Positions 9,803 to 18,887 of a stretch of 64,000 bases of DNA are shown piece by piece; position 1 is the first letter of the stretch; the number at the start of each line of letters is the position of its first letter. The position numbers and the translations under genes are program-made. This DNA is from CBFGRV01 sp965651265 (lineage in GTDB: Bacteria > Bacteroidota > Rhodothermia > Rhodothermales > VXPQ01), in NCBI GenBank assembly GCA_965651265.1, contig CBFGRV010000018.1:1-64000 (forward strand), read 5' to 3'. Under the pieces are notes generated by a model. That model saw nothing but the letters and a program-made list of their open reading frames with translations. It searched no databases and was not told where the DNA came from.

Positions 9803-12739
9803 CTACCTCACGACCACCAGCGACTTGACGTCGCGGCGCCCATTCCACTCGATCGTGTAGACGTACACGCCGCTCGCGTGCCTCGAGGCATCCCACCGAA
9901 CCGCGTGCCATCCTGCGGACACGTTTTCATCAACAAGAGTTGCGATGCGCCGGCCGAGCAAATCGTAGACGGTCAGCCGGACCGGACCGGCCTCGGGTAA
10001 GCCGAAGCGGATCGTCGTCGAGGGGTTGAATGGATTCGGATAGTTCTGATCCAGCGCAAGTGCGCTGGGCAGCTCGCCCGCCGGTTCGATGGCGACATTC
10101 GTCACCGTTCCAGCCGTGAAGGCCCACACTTCCGACCACGGGGAGACGGGTTCAGACATCCGCACCCGCCAGTAGTACGTCGTGCCCTCTTCGAGCCCGG
10201 AGAGGAGATGTGTTCGCCCGCTCACGAGGTGATCGACGGCCGGCTGGGTGAAGGACGGCTCCTCCGACAGTTGAATCTGGTAAGAAACATCCGGGCCGTT
10301 CCAAACGAGCGTGAGGGGCTGCGGATGCGGACCGCTACCGTCGCCGGGGGCGGCGGGGAAGGGACCGTTATCGAGCGAGGGCGTCGTGTAGAATCGAATT
10401 ATTGTTCCTTCGCCGGGTAGGCCGCCGCCTTCCGGGTCTGTCGAGATGAGAATGCGCCCCAGCGGAGGCCGTCCGAAGTCCACCCAATCGGGTAACTCCT
10501 CTTCGCTTTTATAACATCCGTTCTCACTTGCGTCTACCAGGGGTCCGGCGAACGCTTCCCACTCGGCGTACGAACCGGTCGGGTAAAACCCATAGATTCG
10601 ATCGAGCGTCTCGAAGCCGTACCCGTGAGGGTCATCGTCGCCGGTGAACCCCATCTCGCAGTCCTCCGAGAGGATGAAAGGTATGAGGCGAACATCATCC
10701 GAGGGGTCGTTTTCGTTGTTGAGCCCAACGGGGCCGACATCCCACAACTCAAAGGGTACGTGTACGAGCCAGTCATGCGCCAAATTCCCGGCATACGAAC
10801 CCGTCGACGTGAAGCGGATCTCGAAGTCATTCGGGGCGAGCGGCGCCACATCCGGCTCGACCTCCGCGGAAGATGGCGAATGGTGCAAATAGTACTCGCC
10901 CGTGCTGTTCAGTGAGAGGTACACGGCGTTTCCGCCGGCCTCCGCACATCCGTCGCGGCTCTCTGCCGCCGGTGCGCATGGATCGATCCCGCCGGGGCCG
11001 ACGATCTCCAGAAACGCGGGGGTTTCAGTGCCCGGAATGAACTGAATGCCAACATCTCCCCAATCGAGATTACCCGTCTGGAAGTGCCCAATCTCCGAAG
11101 TCAGAGCTCCTGAAAGGGCGGCTGTCGGCCTGACGCGCCAATAGTAATCGGTATCAGAGTCAAGCGGGCCGATTGCCAGCTCCGTCTTGCGCGTTTCGAA
11201 TGTGATCAAGTCCAGCCCCGAAAAATCCGGCGAGTTAGCCACATCCACTTCGTATCTCATCGCGTAATCCACCCCATCCCATAGGAGGTCGAGGCGCAGC
11301 GGCTGGCTCTCTGCTCCGTTGGCGGGCGAGAGGAGCCCAGGCGGGGTGTCTATGCTGAGTGGCTGAATCTCGTCGAGCGTGCCGTCGTCCCACGCTGTCT
11401 GGATGAGCTGGCCGGCGTCCCGAAGCTTCGTGATCGAATCCAGCCGGTCGGCGCCGCGCGCCCATACCATGGCGACCACGATCTCTTCCGACGCTTCGGG
11501 ATCCAAACGGAATGGCCCTACCGAGGCCACGAAGCGGCGATCGCTGGGCGTATTCCTCGAGCCCAAACCATCCGTGTTCTCCTCGGACCAGTAGGCTTGA
11601 GATACCGGATCCCCCGGCCACATGAAGTGCGTCGGAGTCGTCCCGCCGTAACCGGTACCGCCGTATGTAAGGGGCGTCCCGTCGCGCCAGATAGCCCTCA
11701 TGTAATTGTACGCATCGACAGCATCGTACGGGTTACCCCGCACACCTGAATCGCCGTGATAGATCATGAAGGTCGACATCCGCAAGCGCTCGCCGGGCTC
11801 ATCCATCGACCCATCCCCGTCGTTGTCGAGGCCGTCATTCTCGGCAACGGGACCTTGAAGAAAATCGAGTCCGAGAGCAGGTGGATGCGCACCGTAGCCG
11901 TCGATCGAGTCGTCGAAATCATCCCCGTTGTAGACGAATCCCATCCCTAGCGTTGTGTCGGAGCCGACAAAGTCGTCGGTCCCGTCGCCGAGGTCGACGT
12001 CCGTCCACAACCCGACGTACACGCTATCGATCGTGTAGCTCTGCCGATTGATGATCCGGTATCGGAAGAACGTTGCATGATGGAGGGCCGGCTCGTCGGC
12101 GGCGAAGGAGAAGGCCGACGCCTGCACCTCGACGCCCAGCGGCTCAGTCTGGCCCCAGCCATGCGGTCCGCCCAGGTCGTTCATCACCCACCAAAGCATC
12201 TGATGGCCCGTGATGTCGGGGCGGTCGCCGGCCTCGATATCGTAGTTGTTGGGGATGCCGTCTCCGTCTTTGACGGGGGCGCCGTGCTGCCAGGGCCAGT
12301 CCTGGATATCGGCCGTGGCCTCGCCTGTATCATCCAGCCGCTCGAGATCCAGCCGTGTGACTTCATAGATGCGGTCGAACTCGGAGCAATCCGACGGGCT
12401 GGGCAGGTCGCCATCCTACGCCAGCGGACCCGGGAAGTATTCGAACGGACCGTAGTCCGTCCCGGCAAATCTCAGCTCGTCCTCGACCAGCCCGCCGATC
12501 CAGAGACCGGCCGCGAAAATCGCGTTTGCAGGTCCGTGCTTCGGAACGGTGTAGACATTTCCGGAGCCTGCCCAGAAGAGAGTGCCGGTGTTGTAGACTT
12601 TTGCACGGACATTGTTGGCCTCCAGGAAAGCCTCGGCGGTGCCGGGCGTACAGGTCCCTGCATCCTGGGCCGCGACGACCGCGGGACCGGCCAGAATCGC
12701 CACGAGGGCGATCGAAACGCTTTGAAGCGGTGGCTGCAT
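9803..12739 (-). pseudogene. Large secreted FN3-like protein with C-terminal sorting domain, interrupted by in-frame TAG
   Basis: Reading from ATG 12739 gives a signal peptide (about residues 1-24, ending VVAAQD), then about 107 codons up to a TAG at 12416-12418. The same frame continues without a break for about 870 codons to 9803. The 72 codons just after the TAG contain no Met and read as normal protein (DGDLPSPSDCSEFDRIYEV), so this is one gene with a nonsense codon rather than two genes. The body has DNDGDG-type acidic repeats and two fibronectin-III-like modules ending in YYWRVR. The C-terminus is an NYPNPFNPSTTIRF-type sorting domain of about 80 residues, as used by type IX-like secretion. 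Either a recent pseudogene, a readthrough gene or a base error (GAG to TAG would suffice). Confidence 0.75.
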
Positions 12740-12859
12740 GCCAGAGAGTTGAGGTCCTAGCCCCGAACCCTAAAAGTATACGGACTCCGCTCGACTAACT
12801 TCATGCGGGTACGTAAGACTGCCCTCTTGGCCGTGGCGACTCCGGCTATTTCGGCCAGG

Positions 12860-13561
12860 CTACGCTCCCTTCTTCTTCCGCTTCGAGGCTTCGCCGTTGT
12901 TCTTCGAGCTGAGATGCGTCTTGTAGTCGTCCCAGTCGGCTAGAAAGCGCTCGAGCCCGACATCCGTGAGGGGGTGGTGGATCAACTTCTTGATCACGTC
13001 GAACGGCATAGTCACCACATCCGCGCCCACCAGAGCGGCCTCCACCACGTGCATCGGATGCCGGATCGACGCGGCGAGGACCTCCGTCTCGAAGCCGTAA
13101 TTGTCGTAGATCTGGACGATCTGCTCGATGAGATCCATTCCATTCGTGGAGATGTCATCCACCCGGCCGATGAACGGGCTGATGTAGTTGGCCCCGGCCT
13201 TGGCCGCGATGAGGGCCTGGGTCGGCGAGAAACAGAGCGTACAGTTCGTCCGAATGCCCTCCTCCGAGAAGGACTTCAGCGCCTTGATGCCGTCGAGGAT
13301 GAGCGGCACCTTCACGACGACGTTCTCGTGGATGGATGCGAGCGTACGCCCCTCGTGCATGATCCCTTCGTAGTCCGTCGCCGTAACCTCGGCGGAAACG
13401 TCGCCATCCACCAATTCGCAGATCTTCAGGATGTGCTCGTGGAAGTCGACGCCGCCCACCTTCTTCATCAGGGACGGATTGGTGGTTACGCCATCGAGCA
13501 CACCCATGTCGTTGGCTTCCTTGATTTCGTCGAGGTTGGCGGTGTCTACGAAAAATTTCAT
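12860..13561 (-). CDS. Transaldolase / fructose-6-phosphate aldolase family
   Basis: A 233-residue class I aldolase of the small transaldolase group (TalC/FSA/MipB). MKFFVDTANL begins the barrel, GVTTNPSL is the phosphate/substrate loop, and VVVKVP carries the Schiff-base Lys84. The length is near the 215-220 typical for this group, with a basic Ser/Lys-rich tail (KKKGA). It would transfer dihydroxyacetone units between sugar phosphates in the non-oxidative pentose phosphate pathway, or cleave fructose 6-phosphate; the two cannot be separated by eye. It is transcribed divergently from the GlmU-like gene with about 200 bases between them. Confidence 0.92.
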   Translation of the reverse strand: MKFFVDTANLDEIKEANDMGVLDGVTTNPSLMKKVGGVDFHEHILKICELVDGDVSAEVTATDYEGIMHEGRTLASIHENVVVKVPLILDGIKALKSFSEEGIRTNCTLCFSPTQALIAAKAGANYISPFIGRVDDISTNGMDLIEQIVQIYDNYGFETEVLAASIRHPMHVVEAALVGADVVTMPFDVIKKLIHHPLTDVGLERFLADWDDYKTHLSSKNNGEASKRKKKGA

Positions 13562-13763
13562 GGCTTCGGGCTCTCGATGTTCAGGTACAATATTTGTTAC
13601 GCGAGCGGTGCCGACATTCCGCAGCGCGATTTGTTATTTGAGTGATCGTCCGGTGCATTTCGCGGCGTGTGCACCGGCGTCGAAAATTGCGTTTTCGAGG
13701 GGATGACGTCGAGTGATGCGTGCCGGCTCGATATGAACGCAGCGGAGGCGCGTCTGTTTGGTG

Positions 13764-15047
13764 ATGGAACGAAATATTACGGACCCCATGCACCTGTGTG
13801 TCTTTGAGGATGATCAAGCCGCGCATTTTCTCCCCGTCGTTCACACGCGGGCCGTGTATGATTTGCGTCTGGGTATCCGGACGCTCCTCCAGACCATACG
13901 CGAATCCTTCGGGGATCCGGGGACGATCCTTCATGCGAGAGGGTACGTCGCCCCCGTAACCGCCGAGGAGAACGAGCTCCTCGTGAATCGCATCCCGGAA
14001 GGCCTCGACGTCCTCTTCGTGAACGGCCGCTGGGTTGTGGAAGAGGGCGACGTGCTCGATCGCATCCGGGATGCAACGAAGGATCGTAGCGCTCGTGTCT
14101 TTCTTCTCGGGGATGAGGTGCTCGCGGCGTGGGTACCGGGGGCCTCCAGCCGATTTGTGGAGGCGGACGCCATCACGGCATCGACTTTCGACGGCATGCC
14201 CACCGAGAAGGTCGACGGTGCCCGCATGGTGAGCCGCATCTGGGATCTGTTCTCCGGTCTGGATGATGCACTGCGACGCGACTACGCCGTTCGCATGAAG
14301 GGGCACTATGTTTACGAACGGCCGGGCGTACGCATCTGCGACGGAGCCATCCTGTCGGAGGGTGAGCAGATTTACATCGGACCGGGCTCGGTCGTGCGGC
14401 CAGGTGCCATCCTGAATGCGGAATATGGCCCGATCTACATCGGCGGGGACGTCGAGATCGAGGAGCACGCCGTCGTAAAAGGGCCGGCCTACATCGGCCC
14501 AAAATCCGTGATCCGAACGAATGCCGACATCCGAAACTGCGCATTTGGATTCTGGAGCAAGGTCGGGGGACAGGTCGATGGCGCCATCATCCAATCTCTT
14601 TCCAACAAGGCCCACGACGGATACCTGGGCGAGTCATATATCGGGCGCTGGTGCAACATTGGGGCGGACACGAACACATCGAACCTGCGCAACGATTACG
14701 CTGAAGTGGTGATGTACGATGCCGTTGCCGGCGATTTCGTACCAACCGGACAGCAGTTCCTCGGGATGGTGATGGCCGATCACTCGAAGTGCGCCATCAA
14801 CACGGCCTTCAACACGGGTTCGGTCATCGGAGTGAGTTGCAATCTTTACGGGGCCGGTCTGATGCCGCGCCATGTGCCCTCGTTCTCCTGGGGCGGGCCG
14901 GAAGATTTCAAGGAGTTTCGGCTGGACAAGGCGCTCAAGGTGGCGGAGGCGGTGCTTCTGCGCCGCGATCATCGGCTGACGGACGCCGAGCGTCAAAACC
15001 TGGCCGCCGTGTTTGAAATGACTCGCGGCGAACAGGTGGTGAAATAG
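13764..15047 (+). CDS. GlmU-like putative sugar nucleotidyltransferase with left-handed beta-helix
   Basis: A protein of about 420 residues matching the Bacteroidota 'GlmU family' (an NTP_transf_4-type N-terminal region and a left-handed beta-helix). The N-terminus contains CVFEDDQAAHFLPV and DLRLGIRTL, replacing the usual GxGTRM pyrophosphorylase loop. Hexapeptide repeats run from about residue 190 to 380 (for example IYIGPGSVVRPGA, IYIGGDVEIEEHAV). It is probably a nucleotidyl- or acyltransferase acting on a sugar phosphate for cell-wall or glycan precursors. The start is uncertain: a GGAGG at 13744-13748 favours TTG 13758 or GTG 13761, ATG 13764 is given here, and ATG 13788 matches the family N-terminus best. 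It is the only plus-strand gene between 0.8 and 33 kb. Confidence 0.82.
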   Translation: MERNITDPMHLCVFEDDQAAHFLPVVHTRAVYDLRLGIRTLLQTIRESFGDPGTILHARGYVAPVTAEENELLVNRIPEGLDVLFVNGRWVVEEGDVLDRIRDATKDRSARVFLLGDEVLAAWVPGASSRFVEADAITASTFDGMPTEKVDGARMVSRIWDLFSGLDDALRRDYAVRMKGHYVYERPGVRICDGAILSEGEQIYIGPGSVVRPGAILNAEYGPIYIGGDVEIEEHAVVKGPAYIGPKSVIRTNADIRNCAFGFWSKVGGQVDGAIIQSLSNKAHDGYLGESYIGRWCNIGADTNTSNLRNDYAEVVMYDAVAGDFVPTGQQFLGMVMADHSKCAINTAFNTGSVIGVSCNLYGAGLMPRHVPSFSWGGPEDFKEFRLDKALKVAEAVLLRRDHRLTDAERQNLAAVFEMTRGEQVVK

Positions 15048-15051
15048 CCGG

Positions 15052-16917
15052 TCACTTCCGCCTGAGCACGACGAGCGTCAGGTCGTCGGACAGCGCGGAG
15101 ACGGGGCCGGTGAATGCGGACACATCCTCCCGGATGGCCTTTAGAATCTCCTGCGCGGAGAGGTGATGCACCTTTTTGAGGACGGCCTCCAGCCTGTCCT
15201 CGTGGTATTCTTCACCATCCGAATTCATCGCTTCGGTGACACCGTCCGTGAACATCACGACGACATCCCCCGGATGTAGATCCACGGTGCCGCGCTCGTA
15301 GCCGAGGCTCTTCATCACTCCAAGGAGGAGCCCTCCCGTCTCGAGCAGCTCGATGCTGCCATCTGCACGTACGAGCATGGGCGGATTGTGGCCCGCATTT
15401 ACATACTCGAGCTGCCCGGAGTCCAGGTGGAGGATGGAGACGAAGAAGGTGATGAACTTGTCGAAATCCGTGTTTTCGCAGATGACCCGGTTGAGGTGGC
15501 CCACGGCCTCCTCGATGTTTACGTCCATGGGGAGCATCACGTGGAGGCCGGCCTGCAGGTTGGCCATCAGGAGGGATGCCGGCACCCCTTTGCCGGTCAC
15601 ATCGGCCACGGCGGCGAGGATTCGGTTGCCTTCCAGCTCGACCACGTCGTAGTAATCACCCCCGACGAATCGGCTGGGCTCAGCGATCGCAGCGACCTCG
15701 TAGCCGTCCGGTTCCGGGATCTCCTGGGGAAGCAGCCGCTCCTGGATCCGGCGGGCCAGGCGCATCTCCTCCTCCAGTCGTTCCTTTTCGATCTGCTCCT
15801 CCACCAGGAAGGAATTCTGGATAGAGACGAGCGCCAGGTTGCCCAGTGCGGACAAGAATTCGACATCGCCCGGTTCGTAAGATTGGCCCGTTCGCTTGGG
15901 TCCGAGGCAGAGCGCGCCGCACGTCTCGCCGTGTTGGCGCAGCGGCAGCGCCAGGATGAGGCCCCGCTTTCGGAGCAGGTGCCACGGCTGCGCGGTTGCG
16001 TCTTGTCCCGGAGATGATGTAGCGCCCGAGCCGTTCTTCGAGTCGCCGGCAGACGATCCGTCCAACCCGGGCACGGAAGCGGAGCCGTCGCCGCCGGAGG
16101 CCTGCTCTGCATCCAACAGGAGGAGCTCCTCCAGCTCGCAGAGTGCCCTTGTGAGCTCGGGTTCGAGGCTATCGTCCATTCCGCGGGAGGCAATCACGAA
16201 CACTTCCGGATCGCCGGCGACACCGCGGTCGCGCCGCAGCAGGAAGAGATGGCGCGAGACGAGAAGCTGCCCCATCAAGGCGAACGTCAGCAGCTTCACC
16301 AGCCGGTCGCGATCGATCGTCGCATTGAACTCCTGGGACAGATCGAAAAGCGTGTTCAGCTCCTGCACCTTGGCATCCAGATCCCTGTTCGCGATCTGGA
16401 GCTCCTCGACCATCAGGGAATTGTGGACGGCCGTCGAGGACATGTTGACGAGCGAGTGGATGTACTCGAGCTCGAACGTAGAGAACGGTTCGCGTGTCGC
16501 CTTCCCGCCGGCGGCGAGTAGCCCGATCTCTCGTTTTGCGAAATAGATGGGGATGGCGAGCTTGAGCCCGCGCTCGGCCAGGGGTGCGGGGACGTCATCG
16601 TCCGTGAGCACGGCATCGGTGGGTAGATCCGAAAGCGGTAGCACGTCGCCCTCCTTCAGATCGCGGAGACCCTTGGCGCTGGACACCCGGTAGCCGTTCT
16701 CGAGAGGGTCCTTCATCAGGATGACTCCTCGCGTGGTGAGCAGCTTGCTCATCACGGTGAGCAGGAGGCTATCCAGAACGAATTCCAGATCTAGGGATCG
16801 GCTGAGGAGCTGGCTTGTCTCGAAAAGCGCGCGCAGGTTGTACCGTTCACTGCGCGAGGCGGTCGTCGTGGCCGATGTGGCCGGTAGGTTGCCGCCGGTG
16901 TCGGACATGTCACTCAT
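15052..16917 (-). CDS. GAF-domain PP2C/SpoIIE-type serine phosphatase
   Basis: A 621-residue cytoplasmic regulator. Two GAF-like domains (about residues 25-170 and 185-370) are followed by a coiled linker (EKERLEEEMRLARRIQERLL) and a C-terminal RsbU/SpoIIE phosphatase domain. The metal-binding acidic motifs are visible: GGDYYDV, ADVTGKG, YVNAGHNPP, FTDGVTEA and SDDLTLVV. The second GAF carries a low-complexity Gly/Ser/Asp insertion at about 275-310. Proteins of this type dephosphorylate an anti-sigma antagonist in partner switching; no such partner is encoded next to it. The start ATG 16917 overlaps the stop of the upstream phosphoesterase gene by eight bases, indicating translational coupling. 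Confidence 0.9.
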   Translation of the reverse strand: MSDMSDTGGNLPATSATTTASRSERYNLRALFETSQLLSRSLDLEFVLDSLLLTVMSKLLTTRGVILMKDPLENGYRVSSAKGLRDLKEGDVLPLSDLPTDAVLTDDDVPAPLAERGLKLAIPIYFAKREIGLLAAGGKATREPFSTFELEYIHSLVNMSSTAVHNSLMVEELQIANRDLDAKVQELNTLFDLSQEFNATIDRDRLVKLLTFALMGQLLVSRHLFLLRRDRGVAGDPEVFVIASRGMDDSLEPELTRALCELEELLLLDAEQASGGDGSASVPGLDGSSAGDSKNGSGATSSPGQDATAQPWHLLRKRGLILALPLRQHGETCGALCLGPKRTGQSYEPGDVEFLSALGNLALVSIQNSFLVEEQIEKERLEEEMRLARRIQERLLPQEIPEPDGYEVAAIAEPSRFVGGDYYDVVELEGNRILAAVADVTGKGVPASLLMANLQAGLHVMLPMDVNIEEAVGHLNRVICENTDFDKFITFFVSILHLDSGQLEYVNAGHNPPMLVRADGSIELLETGGLLLGVMKSLGYERGTVDLHPGDVVVMFTDGVTEAMNSDGEEYHEDRLEAVLKKVHHLSAQEILKAIREDVSAFTGPVSALSDDLTLVVLRRK

Positions 16918-17401
16918 CCAGATGGATCACTTCAGCCTGCGTTGCCGCGCCGTTCTCGACATCGAGCCGTACGCACGTTTTTACTCGGTGCATGCCCTGC
17001 CTGCCTGCGGCGCCGGGGTTAATGTACAGCATATTCCCGAGATCACGCACTCGCTCGAGCCGCAGGATGTGGCTATGGCCGCAGATGAATACGTCTGGAG
17101 GATTCTGTTTCAGCTCGGCCGCCACCTGGCGATCCCATCGGCCGGGCCGTCCGCCGATGTGGGTCATCCAAAATTGAAGGCCCTCGATCTTGGTGCGAAG
17201 GTGCTCGGTGGTTCTTGCGCGAACGGCAGGGCCGTCCACGTTTCCGAAGACGGCTTCGACGGGCGCCAGTTTTCCGAGGCGGTCGAGGATGTCCGGCGTT
17301 CCGACGTCGCCGGCATGGAGGATGAGGTCCATGCCCGCCAGATACTCGTCGAGCGCAGGATGGTAGTAGCCGTGCGTGTCGGAGAGGATGCCGAGTCTCA
17401 C
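16910..17401 (-). CDS. YfcE/MJ0936-type metallophosphoesterase
   Basis: A 163-residue calcineurin-like phosphoesterase of the YfcE/Vps29-like group. The metal ligands are in order: LSDTHG (Asp8, His10), HAGDVG, GNVDG and CGHSH near residue 110. Length is normal for the family, whose members hydrolyse phosphodiesters in vitro with unknown cellular substrates. It lies just 59 bases after the second alkaline phosphatase gene and overlaps the GAF-PP2C gene by eight bases, so it may be part of the end of the phosphatase operon or the start of a separate two-gene unit. Confidence 0.9.
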   Translation of the reverse strand: MRLGILSDTHGYYHPALDEYLAGMDLILHAGDVGTPDILDRLGKLAPVEAVFGNVDGPAVRARTTEHLRTKIEGLQFWMTHIGGRPGRWDRQVAAELKQNPPDVFICGHSHILRLERVRDLGNMLYINPGAAGRQGMHRVKTCVRLDVENGAATQAEVIHLDE

Positions 17402-17460
17402 GCTGAAATCATCGACCCTTCAGCACCATATAGTGTTCGGTCGGCGAACAGAAACGGACG

Positions 17461-18837
17461 TTACTCGCTCTGCCGAAGCGCCGCCGTGACCGCGTTCAGG
17501 TCCAGGCCCAGAAGGGTCGCGAGCCGGCGGCCCACCTCTGCATTGTCCAGATTGCCCGCAAGCATGTCACGCCCCGGTCCGAAGGCGTAGAGGTTCACGT
17601 CCACTGCCGTATGGCTGCCCGTCGTCCATCCTACGCCGGCCCGCTCCGATATGATCTGTGTCAGCGCGGCATTCAACCGTCTCGACTGCGTGCCCGCTTC
17701 CGCCAGCATCTCCCGTTCCTCATCGGTGAGATCGTCGATGCCTGCATAGTTGTACAGTACGTCGCCTGCCGCAGCCCCCGAGGTCAGCTCGGCCACGATG
17801 GGAGCGTGCGACGCGCGCACCCGCGACAGCACAGCCGGGTTCCAGGATCTGCCGCGCCGGCCCAGCGTCAGGCCGCCCGTCTCGTGATCGGACACGGACA
17901 CGACGAGTGTATTGCCGTTCCGCCGGGCATAGTCCAGCGCAGCCGCCACGGCCGCGTCGAACGCCAGCAGCTCGCGCACGTGCGCCGCTGCGTCATTCCC
18001 GTGCGCCGCATGGTCGATCCGGCTGCCTTCGACCATGAGGAAGAAACCGTTCGGATCGGCGTCCAACAGGCCGATGGCCTTCACAGTCATCTCCGCCAGG
18101 CTCGGCTCCGCCTCCGGGTCGCGGTCTATTTCATAGGACATGTCGCTCATCGTGAACAGCCCCGCGACCGGCGTCCGCAGGCTGCCCTGAAACTCGTCGA
18201 AGGTGGAAATGACCTGATAATCCATTTTCCGCAGAGCCTGCAGCAGGTCCTGTCCGTCCGTCCGCACGCCCTCCGCCGATTCCGGCAGGAAGTGCCGTCG
18301 ACCTCCGCCGAAGATCACGGACACCCCACGCGTGATTATCTGCTCTGCGATCTCGTTCTCCATTGACCGGGAGGGCACGTGCGCCGCAAAAGAGGCGGGC
18401 GTCGCGTGCGTGATCCGGCTCGTCGCCACGAGGCCCGTCGCCATCCCCTGCGCCGCGGCCGCTTCCAGAATGGTGCCGACCGGTTGGCGCAGCGTGTCTA
18501 CGCCGATGGCCCCGTTGTACGTCTTGACACCGGCGGAATACGCTGTAGCGCCCGCAGCAGAGTCGGTGATCCAGCTGTCCGACGCCCACGTCCGCACCGT
18601 GCCCGTCACGATCTCGTCCAGTGCCAGCCCGTCGCGCCCGAGCACCGCCCGACCGTAATCCCGCGCCATTGTCGCCGTGGCCGGGCCGGTCCCGTCGGCG
18701 ATGAAGAGGATCACGTTCTTCGGGCGATCCGCAGCGCCTTCCGTGGTGTTGAGGGCGGTGGCGCAGCCCCCTGCTAACACGGCGGCCACGATGACAACGG
18801 CCGCCGCGTGACGCACCGCGCATCCGATCCGAAACAT
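17461..18837 (-). CDS. Alkaline phosphatase, PhoA superfamily, lipoprotein-like
   Basis: A 458-residue alkaline phosphatase. The signal region ends in VLAGGC, a lipobox, so it should be anchored in a membrane facing the periplasm or surface. Catalytic elements are present: IADGTGP (first metal Asp), TDSAAGATAY with the nucleophilic Ser, EGSRIDHAAHGND (Asp and His metal ligands), SDHETGG, and GSHTAVDV near the end. It hydrolyses phosphomonoesters to release phosphate. It is 50 bases downstream of a closely related paralogue and follows SusC and SusD on the same strand, which suggests a phosphate-scavenging operon. Confidence 0.93.
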   Translation of the reverse strand: MFRIGCAVRHAAAVVIVAAVLAGGCATALNTTEGAADRPKNVILFIADGTGPATATMARDYGRAVLGRDGLALDEIVTGTVRTWASDSWITDSAAGATAYSAGVKTYNGAIGVDTLRQPVGTILEAAAAQGMATGLVATSRITHATPASFAAHVPSRSMENEIAEQIITRGVSVIFGGGRRHFLPESAEGVRTDGQDLLQALRKMDYQVISTFDEFQGSLRTPVAGLFTMSDMSYEIDRDPEAEPSLAEMTVKAIGLLDADPNGFFLMVEGSRIDHAAHGNDAAAHVRELLAFDAAVAAALDYARRNGNTLVVSVSDHETGGLTLGRRGRSWNPAVLSRVRASHAPIVAELTSGAAAGDVLYNYAGIDDLTDEEREMLAEAGTQSRRLNAALTQIISERAGVGWTTGSHTAVDVNLYAFGPGRDMLAGNLDNAEVGRRLATLLGLDLNAVTAALRQSE

Positions 18838-18887
18838 CTTTACCTCTGTAGAATGATTGACGTAGTTCGCATCCTCACACGGTCGCC

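Noticed and set aside
9803..12199. Separate gene starting at ATG 12199
   Set aside because: The 72 codons upstream in the same frame are protein-like up to the TAG at 12416, so the ATG is an internal methionine rather than a start.
13581..14615. Long minus-strand open frame, 344 codons
   Set aside because: It runs antisense to the GlmU-like gene and into the transaldolase upstream region; its composition is that of a shadow frame.
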